Below, one piece after another: positions 1 to 8,167 of a DNA stretch of 64,000 nucleotides. Each line of letters begins with the position of its first letter. Position 1 is the first letter of the stretch. Origin of the DNA: Longimicrobium terrae. Lineage in GTDB: Bacteria; Gemmatimonadota; Gemmatimonadetes; Longimicrobiales; Longimicrobiaceae. The stretch is from positions 248,001 to 312,000 of the forward strand of contig NZ_JACHIA010000003.1 in NCBI RefSeq assembly GCF_014202995.1, read 5' to 3'. Both the position numbers and the translations under genes were made by a program. Below the pieces are notes generated by a model that worked only from the letters and a program-made list of their open reading frames with translations, did not search any database and was not told the DNA's origin.

Positions 1-58
1 GAACTGATTCGGAAGCGGGCCCGCACGGCCGCGACCGCTTACTAGTGAGGACCGCGAC

Positions 59-949
59 ATGACCCGAGACAACCTGCTGACGATCGCCGCCGCCGCCCTC
101 TGTGTCGGCGTGACCGGCGCCCTGGCGAACGACGCGGCCCGTCCGCATGCGGTGGTTTCGCCCGCGGCCCACATGAGCGCCTCGGCGCCGGCGCCGGCTG
201 CGCCCCCCGTCGTCAACCAGACGCCCATGGCCCTGCAGGCCGCGCGCGCCGTGCTGGACGGCGTGGGCGTGGAAAGCGGCGCCCGCCTGACCAAGGTGCA
301 GTCGGCCGTCAACACGCTGGCCGCCAACGTAAAGCGCCAGAGCGACCCCAACGCGCTCAAGCTGGCCGTGCAGGCGTACTACAGCTACAAGACGGCCCAC
401 CCGGAGCAGGTGCGCAAGCCGTACCTGTACTTTGTGGACTACGGCCTGGACAGCCGCACGCCGCGCGGCTACGTGTTCGACATGCAGGCGCTGAAGGTGG
501 TGGAGGGGCCGTTCATGGTGGCGCACGGCCGCGGCAGCGCGGCGCCCAGCGAGGGCCGCCCCACGCGCTTCAGCAACCGCAACGGCAGCAACGCCACGTC
601 GCTGGGGCTGTACCTGGCCCAGGAAACGTACAACTTCACCGGCAAGACGGCGGGCCAGCGGTACTCGTCGGTGGGTCTGCGCCTGAAGGGGCTGTCGGGC
701 TCGTACAACAGCAAGGCGCGCGCACGCGGCGTGGTGGCGCACGGTGCGCCCTACGTGACGGCGTCGCGGGCCGGCCGCAGCGAAGGCTGCCCGGCGGTGG
801 AGCCGGCGCGCGCCCAGCGCATTCTGCCCAAGATCGCCAACGGCGGCCTGGTGTTCCTGTTCAGCCCGCTGGACCGCACCTGGATGCGCCAGGACCCGTG
901 GGCCAACGGCGACCTGGGCGCGCTGGACCAGCTGGCCAGCGCCGAGTAA
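59..949 (+). CDS. Secreted murein L,D-transpeptidase-family protein
   Basis: This 296-residue protein starts with a signal-peptide-like stretch (residues 1-23, hydrophobic core ending ALAN), so it should act in the periplasm. After an Ala/Pro-rich linker, residues 110-270 resemble the YkuD_2-type murein L,D-transpeptidase catalytic domain family. The supporting marks are VVAHGAPYV (His228) and SEGCPAV (Cys244), which match the conserved His and catalytic Cys. The family is thought to cross-link or anchor peptidoglycan, but the substrate cannot be read here. A GTGAGGA ribosome-binding site lies just before the ATG. A strong terminator follows, so it is probably monocistronic. Confidence 0.85.
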   Translation: MTRDNLLTIAAAALCVGVTGALANDAARPHAVVSPAAHMSASAPAPAAPPVVNQTPMALQAARAVLDGVGVESGARLTKVQSAVNTLAANVKRQSDPNALKLAVQAYYSYKTAHPEQVRKPYLYFVDYGLDSRTPRGYVFDMQALKVVEGPFMVAHGRGSAAPSEGRPTRFSNRNGSNATSLGLYLAQETYNFTGKTAGQRYSSVGLRLKGLSGSYNSKARARGVVAHGAPYVTASRAGRSEGCPAVEPARAQRILPKIANGGLVFLFSPLDRTWMRQDPWANGDLGALDQLASAE

Positions 950-973
950 GCTCTCTGGCCGTTTTGATGGATG

Positions 974-1010
974 AAGCCCGCCGAGGATCGTGTCCTCGGC
1001 GGGGCTTTTT
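974..1010 (+). terminator. Rho-independent terminator of the L,D-transpeptidase gene
   Basis: The hairpin arms AGCCCGCCGAGGA and TCCTCGGCGGGGCT enclose a short loop and are followed by a run of T. Confidence 0.9.
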
Positions 1011-1028
1011 GCGTCTGCAGGCTCTCTC

Positions 1029-1258
1029 AACTGCCGTTTCACACGGAGGTCACGGGGGATGCACGGAGGGCACGGAGGAACAAAAAGGACCTCACACAGA
1101 GCCGCGGAGACACAGAGAGAACTACAGGGCAAGAAAGTCCCTCATTTCTTTTCTATTGTCTTTCTCTGCGTCTCTGTGTCTCTGCGTGATGCTCTTTTCT
1201 GTTGCTGTTCCTCCGTGCCCTCCGTGTATCCTCCGTGACCTCCTTTGAAACGGCAGTT
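1029..1258. repeat. Large palindromic repeat element (MITE-like), about 230 bp
   Basis: The outer arms 1029-1082 and 1205-1258 are imperfect inverted repeats. Each begins or ends with AACTGCCGTTT and its complement and carries iterated CACGGAGG units. A second nested inverted repeat built of CACAGAGA/TCTCTGCG units lies at about 1088-1121 and 1161-1193. The whole would fold into one long cruciform. A single outer arm recurs at 30897-30948. The right end coincides with the stop codon of the convergent GH3 gene. No credible protein is encoded; the short frames are only translations of the repeat. Confidence 0.85.
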
Positions 1259-3066
1259 CACCTCGGGCGCACGATGCCTTCCCCGATGCGGTGATGCGGC
1301 GGAAGGGAGACGGGAAGATGGCCCGGCGTGCCAGCGGTGCCCAGGAGCGCGCGGGCGGCGGCGCCTTCCGCGGACTGGCCCACGTCCCACGCCAGCATGT
1401 ACGCGGGCACGGCGGGAAAGGCGTCCAGCAGGTACGGGCTCCCCAGCGATACCACGATCACCTTGCGTCCGGAAGCCGCCAGCGACTGCACCCACGCGCC
1501 GAATCCACCCGCCAGTCCCAGTCCCTGGTACTGCACCGGCACCACCGCCACGCTTACGATCACGATGTCCGCCTCCGCGGCGCGCGCCGTCAGACTCGTG
1601 AAGGTGGATACGGGGGTGGATGCGCCCACGCGGACGTGCTCGGAGCCCGCCGTCCCCGCCGCCAGCGCGCGCTGAAGGACGCTGCCCGCCGGTCCGGTCG
1701 CGCGGCTCGTGTAGGTCACGTGCAGCACGCGCGCGCCGCGCGCCACCGGGATCAGGCCGCCGCGGTCGCGCACCAGCGTAATCGACTTCGCCGCCACGGA
1801 ATCCGCCACGGCCACGTTGGCGCGCGCGCCGGTGGCTGCTTCCACCGCGGCCGGGTCCACGCGTGCGGAGCGGTGCAGCCCCGCCGCCGCCTTGGCGGTC
1901 AGCACGCGCCGCGCAGCCTCGTCAATGCGCGCGCGCGGAATGCGGCCCGCCTCCACCGCGGCCACGATGCCGCTGATCACCCGTGCGTGCTCCGGCGGCT
2001 GAAGCAGCGCATCCGCGCCCGCCAGCAGCGACCGGATGCTCGCCTCCGTTACGCTGATCCCCTGCGTGGCGCCCTGCATGTTGAGCGCGTCGGTGAACAC
2101 GATCCCGCGAAAGTTCATCTCCCCGCGCAGAAGCTGCTGGACCAGACGCGGAGACTGCGACGCGGGGGGCGCGTTGGGGCCCTCCACCCCGAGCGCGGCG
2201 ATGTGCCCCGCCAGCACACCATCCATTCCCGCGTGGATGGCGGCGCGGAACGGCACCAGTTCCACTCGCTGCAGCCGCGCCATGTCCGCGTCGATGCTGG
2301 CCAGCCCCACGTGCGAGTCCGCGTGCGTGTCGCCGTGCCCCGGGTAGTGCTTGCCGACGGTCAGCAGCCCGCCCTGCCGCGCGCCCGCCACCCACGCGGA
2401 TGACAGGCGCGCTACCGCGTCCGGCGCCTCGCCAAAGGACCGGACGTTGATGATGGGGTTCCGCGGGTTTCCGTTCACGTCCAGAATGGGCCCCAGCGTC
2501 ATCTGGATGCCGACGGCGCGCGCCTCCAGCCCCGTGATGCGCCCCGCCTCCCGCGCCAGCGCCGTGTCGCCCGCCGCGCCAAAGGCCATCGCCGGCGGCA
2601 TCCGTGTGCCTCCGGGCGTCAGGCGCACGCCGGGGCCGGTCTCCAGGTCCGAGACGATGAGAAGCGGAAGCGCGGCGCGCGCCTGGGCGGCGTTCAGCTT
2701 GGCCGCCGTGGCCGCGGGCGAGCCGGTGGAGATGATGAAGCCGCCCACCTCGTCGCGGCTCACCGAGACGAGCATCCGCTGCATCTCGGGCGCGTCGGCG
2801 TCGGGGCCGCGGCCGCTGACCCACGGAAACACGAGCTGCGCCACCTTCTGCCGCAGGGTCAGCCGGGCGAGCGTGCTGTCTACCCACGCGCGCCCGGCCG
2901 CGTCCGTCTGCAGCGGCGCCACGGCGGGCGAGGCCGCGGCGGCCGGAACGCGTCGCGGGGACGGCGCACTGTCCGTCTGCACCGTCTGCGCGCCGCTCCC
3001 CGGCGATGAGCACGCCACCATCCCCACCACCGCCATCCATCCACTGAACCTGCGCAACGTCAGCAA
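1258..3066 (-). CDS. Glycoside hydrolase family 3 lipoprotein (beta-N-acetylhexosaminidase-like)
   Basis: The protein carries the GH3 NagZ-type signature KHYPGHGDTHADSH, and the likely nucleophile Asp sits in VFTDALNMQG, so the N-terminal domain should hydrolyse beta-N-acetylglucosaminides. A C-terminal GH3_C-like region follows, making it longer than E. coli NagZ. The N terminus carries a lipobox (GMVACSS), suggesting export and lipidation rather than NagZ's cytoplasmic location. I prefer a TTG start at 3066, preceded by GAGGGGCGG, because it gives a clean lipoprotein signal (two Arg, hydrophobic core, Cys). ATG at 3036 or 3123 are alternatives. The frame is open further upstream to 3417, but that stretch is not protein-like. 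The stop codon lies inside the end of the palindromic element. Confidence 0.88.
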   Translation of the reverse strand: MLTLRRFSGWMAVVGMVACSSPGSGAQTVQTDSAPSPRRVPAAAASPAVAPLQTDAAGRAWVDSTLARLTLRQKVAQLVFPWVSGRGPDADAPEMQRMLVSVSRDEVGGFIISTGSPAATAAKLNAAQARAALPLLIVSDLETGPGVRLTPGGTRMPPAMAFGAAGDTALAREAGRITGLEARAVGIQMTLGPILDVNGNPRNPIINVRSFGEAPDAVARLSSAWVAGARQGGLLTVGKHYPGHGDTHADSHVGLASIDADMARLQRVELVPFRAAIHAGMDGVLAGHIAALGVEGPNAPPASQSPRLVQQLLRGEMNFRGIVFTDALNMQGATQGISVTEASIRSLLAGADALLQPPEHARVISGIVAAVEAGRIPRARIDEAARRVLTAKAAAGLHRSARVDPAAVEAATGARANVAVADSVAAKSITLVRDRGGLIPVARGARVLHVTYTSRATGPAGSVLQRALAAGTAGSEHVRVGASTPVSTFTSLTARAAEADIVIVSVAVVPVQYQGLGLAGGFGAWVQSLAASGRKVIVVSLGSPYLLDAFPAVPAYMLAWDVGQSAEGAAARALLGTAGTPGHLPVSLPPHHRIGEGIVRPR

Positions 3067-3407
3067 ACCGCCCCTCGCGTTCTGGTCAACGGGTGTGTCC
3101 TCGCCGCGATCCTGCAAACCCATGGCCGAAAGCGCGGCTCGCGCGATCCGGACGCGCGCATCGGCTCTGATCCCGCGCCTTTTTACGTCATCCATCCAGC
3201 CATCTCCCGACCCGGTCCGTCCGTCACCCGCACCCATCGCAGGAGTGATGGAGGACGACCGCGCGGCGCCGGTGCTCCGTCCCACGGCGCGGCGCAACCC
3301 GTTGTCCCCCAGATGCTGCGCTCGACAAACATGATCGGCCGCTGACCACCCACCGGCATCAAATCCCGCGGCACGGGATCTGATTACTCTGTTCACTTGA
3401 GGATCAG

Positions 3408-3656
3408 ATGCAGACAATCGTGACGCGGGATGGGCAAGAGATGACGCGGATTCCGGTCAACAGTTCGAGTATCGCTTCGGTGGGCTATCTGCCGGACAAG
3501 CGGTTGATGGAGGTGGAGTTCGTCACCGGGCGGCTGTACGCGTACGAGGAGGTGCCGGAGACGGTGTTCCGCGAGCTCGTCGCGGCGGAATCGGTGGGCC
3601 GGTACTTCTCCACGCACGTTCGCCCCGCGGGGTTCCGCTACCAGAAACTAGCCTGA
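3408..3656 (+). CDS. KTSC domain protein
   Basis: This small protein (82 aa) matches the KTSC domain family: PVNSSSIASVGY near the N terminus, then a Tyr-rich YAYEEVPETVFREL and GRYFSTHVRP. The domain is named for lysyl-tRNA-synthetase C-terminal-like and related proteins, and its function is not established. The ATG at 3408 has TGAGGA five bases upstream, and ATG at 3441 is an alternative. It is divergent from the GH3 gene. No partner gene is apparent. Confidence 0.8.
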   Translation: MQTIVTRDGQEMTRIPVNSSSIASVGYLPDKRLMEVEFVTGRLYAYEEVPETVFRELVAAESVGRYFSTHVRPAGFRYQKLA

Positions 3657-4182
3657 TCGCGGCTGGCGCGAAGGGAAAGACCGGCGCGCAGACCCGAGTT
3701 CGTCGCGTGTCGTATTTTGAGAAACCTCGGCAGTTGAACCCGCTCCTCCCAATACACGGATTCCGCCCGCGCGTACGGCGCCCTCCCACGCGCTGTCCCC
3801 AACGCAGTTGAAGCCCCGATCGTGGACGCGTCAGCGGCCGCGAGTCGGGGCTTCCCGCTGTTCGAGCGGCGGATTTATTCGCTCAACGCCCTCCGCGCAC
3901 GCGCCGCTCCTCGCCTCGCATGACGGACTTTCCGCCCCCGCCCAACCCTCCCCCAGTCTTTTTTGGGGGAGGGTGGGCCGGTGGTGCCGGCCCGGGTGGG
4001 GGCCGCCTGCAATCTCGGCCCCGCACGCCGCGACCGATCCTCCACCGCACGGCCCGTGGCGGCTTCCGTCCGCCGCTCGCTTTGCGCCTGCGCCGCGCAC
4101 ACCGGTACCACCTCTGGCCGGGTTCGCACGATCGCCCCCCGCGCACTTCCCTTCCCCCGCCCCGCCGCATACTTTCGGCCCC
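3657..4182. repeat. Intergenic repeat block (family A plus hairpin tract)
   Basis: The 526-base gap between the KTSC gene and truA holds repeat family A at about 3804-3885, with hairpin arms GAAGCCCCGA and TCGGGGCTTC, then CGGATTTATTCGCT. A perfect hairpin ACCCTCCCCCA/TGGGGGAGGGT follows at 3945-3973, and then a GGCCGGTGGTGCCGGCCC tract. The same ordered modules recur at 10346-10472 and 48224-48424, and the first module recurs inverted at 41081-41166. I see no protein gene here. Confidence 0.8.
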
Positions 4183-4992
4183 ATGAACACCCCTGACCGG
4201 CACCGGATCCGCTTCATCATCCACTACGACGGGCGCGGCTTCGCGGGCTGGCAGGTGCAGCCCGACCAGCGCACCGTGCAGGGCGAACTGGAGCGCGTCC
4301 TGGGCAAGCTTACCGCGGGCCCGTGCGCCGTCGTGGGCGCGGGGCGCACCGACCGCGGCGTGCACGCCACCGGCCAGGTGGCCGCCGCCGACGTCCCCGT
4401 GCGCTGGACCGCGCAGTCGCTGCGCCGCGCCATGAACGCGCTCCTCCCGGACGACGTGTGGGTAGCCGACGCCGCGCTCGCCGCGCCGTACTTTCATCCG
4501 CGGTACGATGCCACGGCGCGCTCCTACGTTTACCGCGTGGGCCTGGCGTCCGAGGCGGATTCGCCCTTTCGCTCGCCCTGGTGCTGGCCGCTGGTGCGCC
4601 CGGTGGACCTTCTGGCCATGGAGCGCGCGTCGGCCGCCATCCTAGGCGACCACTCGTTCCGCGCGTTCGCCAAGGCCGGCCAGGAAGAGCGCGGCGATCG
4701 CTGCACCGTGGCCGCCGCGCGCTGGGCGCCGTGGGAGGGGATCGGGCTGGAGTTCCACGTCACCGCCAACCGATTTCTGCACCACATGGTGCGGTACCTG
4801 GTGGGCACGCTGGTGGACATCGGGCTGGGGCAGCGGCCGTCGGATCACATGGCCGCGCTCCTGGCGGGAGAGGAGGGGCTGGAGACGTCGCCCCCCGCGC
4901 CGCCGGAAGGCTTGTTTCTCACCGCCGTCAGCTATCCCGCGGATGCCGGGATGGAGCCGCCGCGCCCCCGCGGCCCCCGCCTGGTGCCGTAG
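4183..4992 (+). CDS. truA: tRNA pseudouridine(38-40) synthase TruA
   Basis: This is a 269-residue TruA-type enzyme, which converts uridine to pseudouridine at positions 38-40 of the tRNA anticodon arm. The catalytic aspartate is in GAGRTDRGVHATGQV. Other family marks are YDGRGFAGWQVQ near the N terminus and FLHHMVRYLVGTLVDIG near the C terminus. The frame is open upstream to 3808, but that part lies in the repeat block, so ATG at 4183 is chosen, matching the usual TruA N terminus. The C-terminal tail is Pro/Arg-rich. Confidence 0.97.
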   Translation: MNTPDRHRIRFIIHYDGRGFAGWQVQPDQRTVQGELERVLGKLTAGPCAVVGAGRTDRGVHATGQVAAADVPVRWTAQSLRRAMNALLPDDVWVADAALAAPYFHPRYDATARSYVYRVGLASEADSPFRSPWCWPLVRPVDLLAMERASAAILGDHSFRAFAKAGQEERGDRCTVAAARWAPWEGIGLEFHVTANRFLHHMVRYLVGTLVDIGLGQRPSDHMAALLAGEEGLETSPPAPPEGLFLTAVSYPADAGMEPPRPRGPRLVP

Positions 4993-5041
4993 TGATCAGC
5001 ACGCCCAGATAGCTCACCACTTTCGTCAGGAGATCGCCTCC

Positions 5042-5581
5042 TTGCCCAAAGATCACGCAGTACGAGAATCCGTCGTCGCCAAAGCTAAAAGGCTGGCCGC
5101 TGAGCGCCGCCAAGAAGAAGCTCGCCTAAAACGGCTCCGAGCTCCTGACATCGGAGCAGTGGCGAACGAAGTGATTGCAGCCCTTATCTCCTCGCTCCGT
5201 TCTAAGTCCGAGGAAGTCGGAACAGCGGCAGAACTACAATCCTCTGTCGAAGGGCAGAATCCTCTCTGGGTGGTTCACCTGGGCACGATCAGCACGACAG
5301 TGCGGTGGGATAATCCGTACCATAATTCTTTAACCGACGCCAAACTCTCCGTAATGGCTTGGGGCTTTCATTATGTTCTTCCGCATGGGGGGCGAATGAT
5401 GAGGGCAGACCCCGCCAACGAAACGAGGTACGAGCTAGACCTCTTGGATGAGCAGTGGGTGTGGCGAGAAGACGGTGATGGCGAGCCTCTACCCTCAGAG
5501 GAGCTTGCTGAAACGATCTTCCACGACTTGGTCGACCGCGCATTCAGTCCTCCACCGCAGAATCAGCATTTTTCGTTTTGA
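5042..5581 (+). CDS. Hypothetical protein, lower-GC orphan
   Basis: I do not recognise this protein (about 179 aa). It begins with a charged, probably helical segment (Lys/Arg/Glu-rich, roughly residues 1-40). A mixed region follows with WVVHLGTISTTVRWDNPYHNS and WGFHYVLPHGGRMM, which looks like a small beta-rich domain. Base composition is clearly lower in GC than the flanking truA and purB, suggesting acquisition by transfer. The TTG at 5042 follows AGGAG by about eight bases. The frame is also open back to 4943, overlapping truA, so the start is uncertain. It ends 45 bases before purB. Confidence 0.6.
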   Translation: MPKDHAVRESVVAKAKRLAAERRQEEARLKRLRAPDIGAVANEVIAALISSLRSKSEEVGTAAELQSSVEGQNPLWVVHLGTISTTVRWDNPYHNSLTDAKLSVMAWGFHYVLPHGGRMMRADPANETRYELDLLDEQWVWREDGDGEPLPSEELAETIFHDLVDRAFSPPPQNQHFSF

Positions 5582-5626
5582 ACCCGATCTTCGGTGGAGA
5601 CTACAACCAAGGAATGCCAACACACG

Positions 5627-7063
5627 ATGTCCATCGACCGATATTCCAATCCGCTCACCGAGCGCTACGCCTCGGCGGAGATGTCGTACATCTTTTCGCC
5701 GAAGTTCAAGTTCGGCACATGGCGGCGGCTGTGGCTGGCGCTGGCGGAAACCGAGCAGGAACTGGGTCTCCCCATCCCCGATGCCGCGCTGGCCGCGCTG
5801 CGCGATCACCTGGACGACTTCGACCTGAAGCGCGCCGGTGAACTGGAGCGCCAGCTTCGCCACGACGTGATGGCGCACGTCCACCACCTGGGCGAGCAGG
5901 CGCCCGAAGCCCGCGCCATCATCCACCTGGGCGCCACCAGCGCGTACGTGGGCGACAACACGGACCTCATCCAGCACCGCGAAGCGCTGCGCCTGGTCGC
6001 CAGGCGGATCGTGGCCGTGGTCGCGGGGCTGTCGGCGTTCGCGCGCGAGCACCGCGATCTGGCCACGCTGGGCTTTACGCACTTTCAGCCCGCGCAGCCC
6101 ACGACGGTCGGCAAACGTGCGACGCTGTGGATCCAGGACCTGCTGCTGGACCTGGAAGAGGTGGAGTTCCGCATCAGCACCCTGCGCTTTCACGGCTCGC
6201 GCGGCACCACGGGAACGCAGGCCAGCTTCGTCGATCTCTTTCAGGGCGACGGCGAAAAGGCGGAGCGGCTGACGCGGCGCATCGCGGAAAAGATGGGCTT
6301 TGCGCAGGCGTACGGCGTGGGCGGGCAGACGTATCCGCGCAAGGTGGACGCGGCCTGCCTGAGCACGCTGTCCGGCGTGGCGCAGTCCGCCTCCAAGTTC
6401 GCCAACGACGTGCGACTGCTGTCGCACCTCAAGGAAGTGGAAGAGCCGTTCGAGGAACAGCAGATCGGCTCCTCCGCCATGCCGTACAAGCGCAATCCCA
6501 TGCGCTCCGAGCGGATCAACGCCCTCGCGCGGCACGCCATCACGCTTACCATCGACCCGGCCTTCACCGCGGCCAGCCAGTGGTTCGAGCGCACGCTGGA
6601 CGACTCCGCCAACAAGCGCATCGCCATCCCCGAAGCCTATCTTTCGGTGGATGCGGTGATGCTGCTGATGCACAACGTGTCGTCCGGGATGGTGGTGTAT
6701 CCCGAGATGATCCGGCGCCGGCTGATGGAGGAGCTTCCGTTCATGGCGACGGAAAACCTGATGATGCGCGCCGCGCGCGGCGGCGGCGACCGGCAGGACC
6801 TGCACGAAAAAGTGCGCGTGCACAGCATCCAGGCGGGGCTGCAGGTTAAGCAGCACGGCCGCCCCAACGACCTGATGGACCGCATTGCCGCGGACCCGGC
6901 GTTCGGCGTCACGCGCGCGGAGCTGGAAGAGGACCTGCGTCCCGAGCTGTACGTGGGCCGCGCGCCGCAGCAGGTGGACGAGTTTCTGGCGGAGTGGGTG
7001 GAGCCGGTGCTGGCCCGCTACCCCGATGCCGTCGGCGAGTCCGCGCCGGAGCTCAAGGTCTGA
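5627..7063 (+). CDS. purB: Adenylosuccinate lyase
   Basis: PurB catalyses two steps: cleavage of SAICAR to AICAR in de novo IMP synthesis, and of adenylosuccinate to AMP. The fumarase/aspartase signature SSAMPYKRNPMRSER is intact. The upstream histidine region GFTHFQPAQPTTVGKR and a QASFVDLF stretch also fit. At 478 residues it resembles the longer PurB class. ATG at 5627 (MSIDRYSNPL) is chosen over an upstream ATG at 5594, since conserved sequence starts there. It stands apart from the purC-S-Q-L-F genes at 41-50 kb. Confidence 0.97.
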   Translation: MSIDRYSNPLTERYASAEMSYIFSPKFKFGTWRRLWLALAETEQELGLPIPDAALAALRDHLDDFDLKRAGELERQLRHDVMAHVHHLGEQAPEARAIIHLGATSAYVGDNTDLIQHREALRLVARRIVAVVAGLSAFAREHRDLATLGFTHFQPAQPTTVGKRATLWIQDLLLDLEEVEFRISTLRFHGSRGTTGTQASFVDLFQGDGEKAERLTRRIAEKMGFAQAYGVGGQTYPRKVDAACLSTLSGVAQSASKFANDVRLLSHLKEVEEPFEEQQIGSSAMPYKRNPMRSERINALARHAITLTIDPAFTAASQWFERTLDDSANKRIAIPEAYLSVDAVMLLMHNVSSGMVVYPEMIRRRLMEELPFMATENLMMRAARGGGDRQDLHEKVRVHSIQAGLQVKQHGRPNDLMDRIAADPAFGVTRAELEEDLRPELYVGRAPQQVDEFLAEWVEPVLARYPDAVGESAPELKV

Positions 7064-7108
7064 GCCGTCGCGGCGGATGGAGGATGTTTGGGTAGATGGA
7101 TGATGGGA

Positions 7109-7143
7109 AAGGGCCGGACCCCGCGCGGGTTCCGGCCCTTTTT
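7109..7143 (+). terminator. purB terminator
   Basis: Perfect arms AAGGGCCGGA and TCCGGCCCTT enclose a 12-base GC-rich loop and are followed by T residues. Confidence 0.9.
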
Positions 7144-7190
7144 CATCCCGATCCGTGTGGGACGCATCTGGCGGGGTGGCGGGCTCAGGC

Positions 7191-7260
7191 GCGGCCGCCA
7201 TCCAGGAGCGAATGAATTCGCCGCTGGAAAGGCACGAAGTCCGCCTTCGCGGACTGTGGT
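7191..7260. repeat. Repeat family B, full copy 1
   Basis: The module contains the palindrome GCGAATGAATTCGC followed by hairpin AGTCCGCCTTCGCGGACT. Full copies recur at about 44281-44355 and 60595-60670, and the second hairpin alone recurs at 10288-10316, 48177-48201 and 60538-60562. It lies between the purB terminator and the end of the convergent tetR gene. Confidence 0.85.
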
Positions 7261-7315
7261 AGCGGGTTGAGTGTGGGACGCGAGGCTTCCAGCGGGCGCC
7301 TGCGCCGGCTGCGGT

Positions 7316-7978
7316 TCAGGCCGCGGAAGAAGACGGCGCCAAGCCGTGCAGCAGGAAGTCCGTGGCGGACTCGGCCAGGCGCTCCACCGGCAGCTGCGTG
7401 CCGGGACCCAGGCAGGGGTTCAGAAACAGCTGCATCTGGTAGCTGACGCCGGAAAGAAAGATGCGCGCCACCACCTCGGCGTCGGCGTCCGCGCGAAACT
7501 CGCCGGCCGCCTGCCCTTCCTCGATCAGCCTCTGCACGTGCGTCCACCCGCGCACCAGCGTGTTGCGCAGCAGTTCGCGCGCAAGCTCCGGCGCGTCGTT
7601 GCTCAGCTCGCCCATCAGCAGGCGGTGCAGGCGCGCGTTCTCCGGGTCCACGTACTCCGCCAGCGCGCCGCTCAGCAGCCGGCGCAGCTTGGCCGAGGCC
7701 GGGCCCGCCACCTCGCCCGTCATCTGCCGGAACCGCTCGGAACGCAGCTGCTGCCGGTGCTCCAGCGCCTGGAACAGCAGTTCGTTCTTGCCCTTGAAGT
7801 AGCGGTACAGCGTGCCCTTGGTGACGCCCGCCGCCTCGGCGATCTCCTCCAGCCGCACCGCGCGGAATCCGCGGTCCGCAAACACGCGCAGCGCCGCTTC
7901 CATGATCTCCTGGGGCCGGTCTTCCGGCCGCCGCTCCCAGCGCGGAACCCGCGCCTCCCGCTCCGAATTCGTCTCCAT
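7316..7978 (-). CDS. TetR/AcrR family repressor, divergent from an MFS efflux pump
   Basis: This 220-residue regulator has a TetR-type helix-turn-helix at residues 43-62 (EEIAEAAGVTKGTLYRYF). The C-terminal ligand-binding region is helical and variable. It is transcribed divergently from the DHA2-type transporter at 8168, the usual arrangement for a local repressor of a drug pump. ATG at 7978 is chosen because the conserved region starts shortly after it. The shared 189-base intergenic region holds a strong promoter with an ACTC-TT-GAGT dyad in its spacer. The inducer is unknown. Confidence 0.9.
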   Translation of the reverse strand: METNSEREARVPRWERRPEDRPQEIMEAALRVFADRGFRAVRLEEIAEAAGVTKGTLYRYFKGKNELLFQALEHRQQLRSERFRQMTGEVAGPASAKLRRLLSGALAEYVDPENARLHRLLMGELSNDAPELARELLRNTLVRGWTHVQRLIEEGQAAGEFRADADAEVVARIFLSGVSYQMQLFLNPCLGPGTQLPVERLAESATDFLLHGLAPSSSAA

Positions 7979-8021
7979 CACCTGACCGCCGTGTGTCGCG
8001 AAAACGCTCCGCCATCCAGAG

Positions 8022-8050
8022 TTGCACGTAATTGAACTCTTGAGTATACT
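8022..8050 (+). promoter_or_regulatory. Promoter with operator-like dyad for the MFS pump
   Basis: TTGCAC at 8022-8027 and TATACT at 8045-8050 are separated by exactly 17 bases. The spacer contains ACTC-TT-GAGT at 8036-8045, a small perfect inverted repeat that a TetR dimer could cover. Repressor binding here is inference. Confidence 0.7.
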
Positions 8051-8167
8051 TAGGGCGTCGATACGGCGCAACGCCGCCGCGGACGTGTGGATGGGAGGGT
8101 TCCGTCCGCCCTGCCGCGTGCGGCGGTGAGCCGTTCTTTCCCTTGGGCGGGGCACGTGGGGACCTGA

